6,952 nt of DNA from JACOND01 sp051011135 (lineage in GTDB: Bacteria; Bdellovibrionota; Bdellovibrionia; Bdellovibrionales; UBA1609): positions 1-6,952 of the forward strand of contig JBPCUO010000075.1 in the NCBI GenBank assembly GCA_051011135.1, in the 5' to 3' direction. The position numbers were made by a program, and so were the translations under genes. Shown here in pieces: positions 1 to 3,897 of this stretch. The first letter of the stretch is position 1; each line of letters begins with the position of its first letter. The notes below the pieces were generated by a model. The model was not told the DNA's origin and did not search any database. It was given only the letters and a program-made list of their open reading frames with translations.

Positions 1-617
1 GCTTTAGGAGCTCCCGAAGGCATGTAGAGAAGAGCAAAACCAAAAAGCAAAGAGACAAAGATAACTGATAACATATTGTTTTTTCCAAATTGATGAATGA
101 TATTTCTTGGAATGATTTTGGTGACAATTCCGGGCCATAAAGATTCTCCAACCATGGAGCTATGCTCCTTCATGGAAGACATTTTATCTTGCATTTTTAC
201 GGCAACGGACTGAACCATTTTGGGTTGAATGTTACTACCAGGTCGGGCATTGATCATTAAAGTTTGCCCTATTAAGATCGCGATCAAAGTACTAAACCCA
301 TAAAATAAAAAGAGTCTTTTACTAAGACGACCTATATTTTTTGGATTTTTTAAATCAGAAACACCTACAATTAAAGAGCTAAAAACAAGAGGAACAATAA
401 TCATAAAAAGAGCTTGTAAAAAAGCATTTCCTACAGGGTAAAAAAGATTATTAGTGATGCCGTTGATAATAGGTAAAAAAGCATCATAATCTTTTAAATA
501 ATTAAAAAGAAGACCCAGTAAAGATCCCACTAAAAAGCCTATAAAAATTTTATAACTGCTTATAGAATCAGAAGTCTTTTTTGAATTTTTTCCCATATCT
601 AGCAAGAATAGTTTCAT
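1..617 (-). CDS. Dicarboxylate/amino acid:cation symporter (DAACS/SDF family), N-terminal half, runs off left edge
   Basis: The minus strand from 617 to the window edge is one open frame of 205 complete codons. It begins MKLFLLDMGK and shows hydrophobic segments at about residues 22-40, 58-88, 103-125 and 183-198. The stretch MIIVPLVFSSLIVGV (residues 72-86) is the well-known helix of the sodium:dicarboxylate/glutamate symporter family (GltP, DctA, GltPh type), and NMLSVIFVSLLFGFAL (181-196) fits the family's next conserved segment. Family members are about 400-430 residues, so the substrate-binding half with the hairpins and NMDGT-like motif is outside the window. The protein would sit in the inner membrane and couple uptake of glutamate, aspartate or C4-dicarboxylates to Na+ or H+; the substrate cannot be told from this half. 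No Shine-Dalgarno sequence precedes the ATG at 617, nor the alternative in-frame ATG at 596 (residue 8). Family assignment is firm; the start is less sure. Confidence 0.88.
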   Translation of the reverse strand, partial: MKLFLLDMGKNSKKTSDSISSYKIFIGFLVGSLLGLLFNYLKDYDAFLPIINGITNNLFYPVGNAFLQALFMIIVPLVFSSLIVGVSDLKNPKNIGRLSKRLFLFYGFSTLIAILIGQTLMINARPGSNIQPKMVQSVAVKMQDKMSSMKEHSSMVGESLWPGIVTKIIPRNIIHQFGKNNMLSVIFVSLLFGFALLYMPSGAPK

Positions 618-627
618 AAAATAGAAA

Positions 628-655
628 ATTTTACAATTTATTACTCGTAGGGTAA
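628..655 (-). promoter_or_regulatory. Candidate promoter of the symporter gene
   Basis: Read on the minus strand, TTACCC (655-650) and TAAAAT (633-628) are separated by 16 bases. The -10 element matches TATAAT at 5 of 6 positions; the -35 is weak (3 of 6). Ten bases separate the -10 from the ATG at 617, so transcription would begin only a few bases before the start codon. AT-rich sequence makes such hexamers common by chance. Confidence 0.3.
641..655. promoter_or_regulatory. Imperfect 15-base palindrome in the divergent intergenic region
   Basis: TTACTCGTAGGGTAA matches its own reverse complement at 10 of 15 positions (outer arms TTAC/GTAA plus inner C/G pairs). It overlaps the putative -35 of the symporter promoter and lies between two divergent genes, where a repressor or activator site would be expected. 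No family of regulator can be assigned. Confidence 0.2.
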
Positions 656-699
656 TTTGGTAAAAAAATTCACTTTAAACAAGCAATAAACTAGGAAAT

Positions 700-727
700 T
701 TGACTTTTAAATTCAACTTATTGTAAG
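700..727 (+). promoter_or_regulatory. Candidate promoter of the 751-1699 gene pair
   Basis: TTGACT (700-705; 5 of 6 match to TTGACA) is followed after 16 bases by TGTAAG (722-727; 4 of 6 match to TATAAT). Initiation would fall near 734, giving a leader of roughly 15-20 bases that still includes the Shine-Dalgarno site at 741-745. The -35 is good and the -10 is mediocre. Confidence 0.35.
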
Positions 728-740
728 GTTCTTTCATTAA

Positions 741-745
741 AGGAG
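741..745 (+). promoter_or_regulatory. Ribosome binding site for the gene at 751
   Basis: AGGAG lies 5 bases before the ATG at 751, in the run AAAGGAGTTTTT-ATG. The spacing supports this start. Confidence 0.75.
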
Positions 746-750
746 TTTTT

Positions 751-1221
751 ATGGATCATATTTCTGTTGAAGGTAAAAATTTTGAATCTCCTACAGCTTT
801 ATCTCCTAATGAGAGAAATAATTATGTTTCTGTCATGGAGCAAGAGCAAATGGTTCGCCTCAATAACATTAAAAATATTCTAGATATTGAAGAAGAATTG
901 CACCCAGAGTTTATTCTGGCAAAAAATCGCCTCAGATTTAAAAAGAAATTAAGCTGGTATAAGGCGAAAAAAGATTGGCTAGATATTGCTCCTATTCAGA
1001 AGATTAATAAGCTTTTTAAGCAACAAACCAAGGAATTAGAGACGATTCGGTCTAATAAATTAGACTATCAGATGGAATTAGAAACCATTTCTTTAACTCC
1101 TCACCTTTATGACAAGGTTTTTGATGAATTAAAGATGTGTAGAGCCCATGAAAAAATGGCTATTCAGTTAATTACCAAAATGCAAATTAAATTCAAATCT
1201 AGGTCTAGTAAAGGCAGTTAA
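751..1221 (+). CDS. Hypothetical helical protein, 156 residues; faint resemblance to the RpoD non-conserved region
   Basis: I do not recognise this gene with confidence. The product is soluble, charged, Lys/Glu-rich and predicted almost wholly helical, with no signal peptide or membrane segment. After a polar N-terminus (1-25) come long amphipathic stretches at about 28-50, 56-76 and 80-112, then a last helical part (113-150) beginning ISLTPHLYDKVFDEL. That part recalls the end of the non-conserved region of E. coli sigma-70 as remembered (LVPKQFDYLVNSM, then QERLIMKL): L.P...D, then E..., then L at similar spacing. HPEF near residue 51 also recalls DPEL earlier in the same RpoD region. The core sigma regions 2-4 are absent, so it is not a functional sigma factor. 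The similarity is judged by eye and may be chance between helical sequences. The gene has a good Shine-Dalgarno site and lies 61 bases upstream of the HTH gene on the same strand, so the two are probably co-transcribed. Confidence 0.75.
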   Translation: MDHISVEGKNFESPTALSPNERNNYVSVMEQEQMVRLNNIKNILDIEEELHPEFILAKNRLRFKKKLSWYKAKKDWLDIAPIQKINKLFKQQTKELETIRSNKLDYQMELETISLTPHLYDKVFDELKMCRAHEKMAIQLITKMQIKFKSRSSKGS

Positions 1222-1268
1222 AATTTAAAGTCTTTTTCGATTCTTCCGATAAATCTCTTAGTAAGCCT

Positions 1269-1276
1269 GAGGGAGG
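1269..1276 (+). promoter_or_regulatory. Ribosome binding site for the HTH gene at 1283
   Basis: GAGGGAGG ends 6 bases before the ATG at 1283. It is a strong purine-rich Shine-Dalgarno site and fixes the start. Confidence 0.75.
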
Positions 1277-1282
1277 ATTTGA

Positions 1283-1699
1283 ATGGGTAAAATTATATTA
1301 ATTACTAATGATGAAAGCGTGTCTCTTAAAGTCAAAGAAGTGGCTACAAGCCATAATCATGAATTTATGTCTTATACAGAAGATGAATGGGCAACTTTTG
1401 ATGAAATTGACGAATACATTCAAGATGGAGATATGTTACCTAAAAAAGTTTTTGCTCTTCCTTTTGGGAAAAACTCTTTTCAATCTTTAGAAGATATGGA
1501 AGCCAAAACAATTCTTAAAGTCATTAATGATGTGAATGGAAATGCAGTGAAAGCGGCTAAAACTTTAAAAATTGGCCGAGCCACTCTTTATAGAAAACTC
1601 GATAAATATGGTATTAATTTAAAGCAAATGAGAAAAACTCAATTTTCTAAAAAATCAGAAACAAAAGTTCCTCTATCTATTGTTAAAAAAGCGTCTTAG
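1283..1699 (+). CDS. Small Fis-type helix-turn-helix protein with a short receiver-like N-terminus
   Basis: The 138-residue product carries a clear Fis-family HTH (HTH_8 type) at about residues 69-111: a leading helix SLEDMEAKTILKVINDVNG, then NAVKAAKTLKIGRATLYRKL as helix-turn-helix. This is the C-terminal DNA-binding domain of NtrC-like activators and of RegA/ActR response regulators. There is no AAA+ sigma-54 domain. The first 60 residues start MGKIILITNDES, which resembles the first strand and acidic pocket of a receiver domain, but a full receiver is about 120 residues and no phospho-acceptor Asp in a typical strand-end context is obvious. It is therefore either a shrunken receiver relic or an unrelated small domain. 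A basic tail (112-138) follows the HTH. It probably acts as a dimeric DNA-binding regulator in the cytoplasm; the target is unknown. It follows the gene at 751 and its last 4 bases overlap the convergent TPR gene. Confidence 0.85.
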   Translation: MGKIILITNDESVSLKVKEVATSHNHEFMSYTEDEWATFDEIDEYIQDGDMLPKKVFALPFGKNSFQSLEDMEAKTILKVINDVNGNAVKAAKTLKIGRATLYRKLDKYGINLKQMRKTQFSKKSETKVPLSIVKKAS

Positions 1700-2853
1700 G
1701 TTTTTTTAGACTGACTGGATTGAAAACATTCTTCAACCCCTTTTTTAAAAAGAGGTGCAAGAGATTTTACTTTGTATCTTATTTTATATTTTGCGGCTTC
1801 AAACTCTTTGAAAAAATTTCCACGGCTTAAAAGACAAGCTTGTAAAAAATAAGGATAAGATTTTTCGTATCGTTTTTCTTTAAATAACATTTGAGCCAGC
1901 AGCTTTAAAGTTTTTAAAGAGTCAGGCTGGATTTGAATCGCTTTTTCTAAATAAGAAATGGCTAAAGGAGCTTGGGTTTTTTTAAAATAAAGAGCCGTTT
2001 GATACTGAATATAAAAAGATTTTTTATATTTTTTAGCAAGGGCTATCATTTTTTTCTTTTTTTGATTTTCATCTTGTTGAGAGAGGATATACAAAGCATG
2101 ACTTTTAGGATGTGGGTGATTTTTTTTCATAGATTTTTTACAAGTGGTCAGGCTTTGATTGAAAAATTTATTATCAAAGTAAGCTTCACAAAGGTTGACA
2201 TAATGCACTGGCTTTTTAAGATAACGAACCATTTCAATAGCGAGTGCTAAAGAGTGATCGGTGTGCTTGTCTTTTTCTTTTAAAAGAGTGAGAAGCTGCT
2301 CATAAGCTTGTGAATAATTTCGATTAATTTTAATAGAATCACTTAAATAAGAAATGGCATTGGCTTTGTTTTTATCCCTATCTTTGTTAAAAAGAGGATT
2401 CAAACTAAGATCTTGATAAGCCACTCCTAATTGATAATGGGCGCGAGCATCTTTGGGGTGACTTAAAACCAATAATTTTAAAACTTTAATTTGGTTTTCA
2501 TAATCTTTATTATCTTTGTAAAGGTTAGAAAGAAGAGTGAGAGTTTTAAAACTTGCTTTATTATAAAGATGACTTTCTAAAAAAGTAACTTGCTTTGTGT
2601 ATTTTTTAGAAGGGTAATCTGCTTTTTTAAGCGTCCTCAAAGATCGTTTAATTTTTTCTAATGTTTTTGCCTCAAATTTTGCTGGATTTTTTCGGGGAAG
2701 TTTTGGGGGGACTTTTTTTTTGGGAATTTTTGGGAGGACTTTTTTTCGGGGAGTTTTTGAAATGGGATCTTCTTCAAAAGATTCCAACTCGTTACTCTGG
2801 CTTATCATAGGAATGAAACAAGCTAAAAAAAGTAAAACCAAGCTTTTCTTCAT
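1696..2853 (-). CDS. Exported TPR-repeat protein with a Lys/Pro-rich linker
   Basis: The 385-residue product starts with a signal peptide: MKK, a hydrophobic core (residues 4-17) and a likely signal peptidase I site near SQS-NE (20/21). Cys12 falls inside the hydrophobic core and does not make a convincing lipobox. Residues 35-61 are a basic proline-rich linker of three 9-residue units, starting PRKKVLPKI, PKKKVPPKL and PRKNPAKFE. The rest is helical with TPR-like pairs, clearest at about 102-150 (LLSNLYKDNKDYENQIKVL, then AHYQLGVAYQDL) and 283-341 (ALYFKKTQAPLAISYLEKAI, then LAQMLFKEKRYEKSYPYFLQA). TPR arrays scaffold protein-protein contacts, so a periplasmic or outer-envelope adaptor is likely; the partner is unknown. 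No Shine-Dalgarno site precedes the ATG at 2853, but a good -10 lies 9 bases upstream. It converges on the HTH gene with a 4-base overlap. Confidence 0.88.
   Translation of the reverse strand: MKKSLVLLFLACFIPMISQSNELESFEEDPISKTPRKKVLPKIPKKKVPPKLPRKNPAKFEAKTLEKIKRSLRTLKKADYPSKKYTKQVTFLESHLYNKASFKTLTLLSNLYKDNKDYENQIKVLKLLVLSHPKDARAHYQLGVAYQDLSLNPLFNKDRDKNKANAISYLSDSIKINRNYSQAYEQLLTLLKEKDKHTDHSLALAIEMVRYLKKPVHYVNLCEAYFDNKFFNQSLTTCKKSMKKNHPHPKSHALYILSQQDENQKKKKMIALAKKYKKSFYIQYQTALYFKKTQAPLAISYLEKAIQIQPDSLKTLKLLAQMLFKEKRYEKSYPYFLQACLLSRGNFFKEFEAAKYKIRYKVKSLAPLFKKGVEECFQSSQSKKT
2671..2751 (-). repeat. Three-unit imperfect 27-base tandem repeat inside the TPR gene
   Basis: Three consecutive 27-base units encode the 9-residue Lys/Pro units of the TPR protein (residues 35-43, 44-52 and 53-61). 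The first two are close in sequence; the third is more diverged. On the plus strand they appear as alternating T-runs and G-runs. The reading frame is kept, and unit number could vary between strains. Confidence 0.6.
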
Positions 2854-2862
2854 AGGATTTTA

Positions 2863-2891
2863 ATTGTAAGAGACATTGCCTGTATAAGCAA
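2863..2891 (-). promoter_or_regulatory. Candidate promoter of the TPR gene, placed for a near-leaderless transcript
   Basis: On the minus strand TTGCTT (2891-2886) and TACAAT (2868-2863) are 17 bases apart. The -10 matches 5 of 6 and the -35 matches 3 of 6 consensus bases. Only 9 bases separate the -10 from the ATG at 2853, so the mRNA would start within about 0-5 bases of the start codon. This agrees with the lack of a Shine-Dalgarno site. Confidence 0.45.
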
Positions 2892-2953
2892 ATTTAATTT
2901 TTTTAAAAAAGGAGGAGGTTTTTAAGCTTTTCTTATTAGGAGGAGCTTGTTTT

Positions 2954-2979
2954 CGCACAAAAAATGCGGGGCTTTTTTT
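2954..2979 (+). other. Small hairpin followed by a T-tract in the divergent intergenic region
   Basis: CGCA (2954-2957) and TGCG (2965-2968) can pair around a 7-base A-rich loop, followed by GGGC and seven T (2973-2979). It looks like a short intrinsic terminator on the plus strand, but no plus-strand gene precedes it in this 239-base intergenic stretch. It could be an attenuator or the remains of a lost gene. The stem is short and may be fortuitous. Confidence 0.25.
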
Positions 2980-3036
2980 GATGCTTCTTATTATAAAAAA
3001 CTTTAATAGACCAATGGACAGATTCTTTAAGAGGGT

Positions 3037-3065
3037 GTGATTTTTCCCTGAAGTAAAGAGATAAT
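3037..3065 (+). promoter_or_regulatory. Candidate promoter of the membrane protein gene at 3093
   Basis: GTGATT (3037-3042; 3 of 6) and GATAAT (3060-3065; 5 of 6) are 17 bases apart, giving a leader of about 20 bases that includes the Shine-Dalgarno site. A second candidate lies upstream: TTGATG (2978-2983; 4 of 6) and TTTAAT (3002-3007; 5 of 6) with an 18-base spacer. Sequence alone does not choose between them. Confidence 0.35.
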
Positions 3066-3081
3066 AAATCAAGTAAGTTTC

Positions 3082-3086
3082 AAGGA
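3082..3086 (+). promoter_or_regulatory. Ribosome binding site for the gene at 3093
   Basis: AAGGA ends 6 bases before the ATG at 3093. An earlier ATG at 3086 is out of frame and lies within the site, so 3093 is the start. Confidence 0.65.
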
Positions 3087-3092
3087 TGAAAA

Positions 3093-3881
3093 ATGAAAGA
3101 CAAAAATAAAAATCAAGACAAAAACAAGAGCCAAAACAAAGACAAAAATTCCAGAAATAAAGCCGCCAAAAGTAATCTTCTTTTTTTTGGAGATTATTTT
3201 CGCAGTAAAAACAAGCAACCTGTAGCAACAGGCCGGGAGGAATTGACAGAAGATTCAGGTGCCACTTCTAATGTTGTAGAAATGAAGAATTACTTTCAAA
3301 AAAAATCTTCAACTTCTCTTGAAAAATCGGGGCAAGAATCTGAGGCAAAAATTCTAGAATTTCCAATGCAAATAAAAAAAGAGGATCAAGCAGTAGAAGA
3401 AAAATCATCACAAGAGATGCTAGCTCCTGTTATTTCTTTAACGAATTATAAGAGTAAAAAACAACAACAACAAAAATTGAGCTTTAAGACTCAACACTGG
3501 GTGGCTGCAGCGATGCTAGCTGTGTTCTCTGTAACTATGTTTTATCCTTTTTTGGATCCGAAAGTTGCTCCCGTAGCTAAAGAATCACAAGAATCGCTAA
3601 GAAATATTGCAAAAGAAAAAAAAATTTCTATAGCAACTTATCTTATTCAATCTTTTAAATATTCTAAAAGAGCTCCTGCTAGTGGTGGTTCTATGGAATA
3701 TGCAAATAATAATTCTATAAGTATGAAATACTCTGGATCGCAAGTGGATGAATTAGAGTATCGTTACAAGAGATCTCCTAATAGCTCGAAAAAAGAAATG
3801 ACTTTAAAAGACTATGTTAAAAATCTTAACTCGATAAATTTAATAAAAGGAAAACCGGCTCTTCCAGAAGATCAGTTTTAA
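3093..3881 (+). CDS. Single-pass membrane protein of unknown function with repeated short motifs
   Basis: I do not recognise a family. The 262-residue product has a low-complexity Lys/Asn/Asp/Gln N-terminus (residues 1-26), a long polar arm, one hydrophobic segment at about 135-154 (HWVAAAMLAVFSVTMFYPFL), and a C-terminal domain (155-262) rich in Ser, Lys, Tyr and Asn. There is no N-terminal signal peptide. The very basic side before the membrane segment suggests cytoplasmic N-terminus and periplasmic C-terminus. The arm holds four look-alike motifs: LLFFGDYFRSK (29-39), VVEMKNYFQKK (61-71), ILEFPMQIKK (87-96) and VISLTNYKSKK (113-123). The pattern is two aliphatic residues, a variable one, a hydrophobic one, then often Tyr and a basic end. 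Such repeats would suit docking of a cytoplasmic partner to the membrane. The gene is divergent from the TPR gene and ends 14 bases from the end of putA, with which it converges. The coding frame is well supported; the function is unknown. Confidence 0.82.
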   Translation: MKDKNKNQDKNKSQNKDKNSRNKAAKSNLLFFGDYFRSKNKQPVATGREELTEDSGATSNVVEMKNYFQKKSSTSLEKSGQESEAKILEFPMQIKKEDQAVEEKSSQEMLAPVISLTNYKSKKQQQQKLSFKTQHWVAAAMLAVFSVTMFYPFLDPKVAPVAKESQESLRNIAKEKKISIATYLIQSFKYSKRAPASGGSMEYANNNSISMKYSGSQVDELEYRYKRSPNSSKKEMTLKDYVKNLNSINLIKGKPALPEDQF

Positions 3882-3897
3882 ATCCGAGGTTTTTTTT
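3851..3897 (+). terminator. Possible weak bidirectional terminator between the membrane protein gene and putA
   Basis: AAAACC (3851-3856) can pair with GGTTTT (3888-3893) around a 31-base loop that contains a small CTTC/GAAG hairpin (3861-3870). Eight T follow on the plus strand (3890-3897). On the minus strand the same arms pair and end in GGTTTTCCTTTT. The convergent position is right for a shared terminator, but the stem is short and the loop long. Confidence 0.3.

Noticed and set aside
1308..1490. Plus-strand open frame of 60 codons inside the HTH gene.
   Set aside because: It is an out-of-frame shadow of the Fis-type HTH gene with no start signal of its own.
1691..1715. GTCT...AGAC inverted repeat around a T-run at the HTH/TPR gene junction, considered as a shared terminator.
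   Set aside because: Only four base pairs can form and the T-run lies in the loop rather than after the stem.
1720..1765. CCTTTTTT/AAAAAGAGG inverted repeat near the end of the TPR gene, considered as a terminator for the HTH operon.
   Set aside because: It is mostly A/T, has almost no loop, and is explained by coding sequence (Pro-Leu-Phe-Lys-Lys).
1972..2250. Plus-strand open frame of 92 codons, rich in Phe and Ile.
   Set aside because: It lies wholly inside the TPR gene on the other strand. Its hydrophobic bias is the mirror of Lys-rich coding.
2827..2853. Lipobox in the TPR protein signal peptide (Cys12).
   Set aside because: The Cys lies inside the hydrophobic core with more hydrophobic residues after it, and the -3 position is Phe. 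A signal peptidase I site near residue 20 fits better.
2938..3006. Tiny plus-strand reading frame starting TTG at 2947 just after AGGAGGAG, about 19 codons, considered as a leader peptide.
   Set aside because: The spacing from the purine run to the TTG is only about one base, the start is not ATG, and the peptide has no run of regulatory codons or recognisable composition.
2860..3228. Minus-strand open frame of 122 codons between the TPR gene and the membrane protein gene, rich in Cys and Phe.
   Set aside because: Its first part is the reverse complement of the Lys-rich start of the 3093-3881 gene, which explains the Cys/Phe/Leu bias. It has no ribosome binding site or recognisable domain, and the plus-strand gene has a good one.
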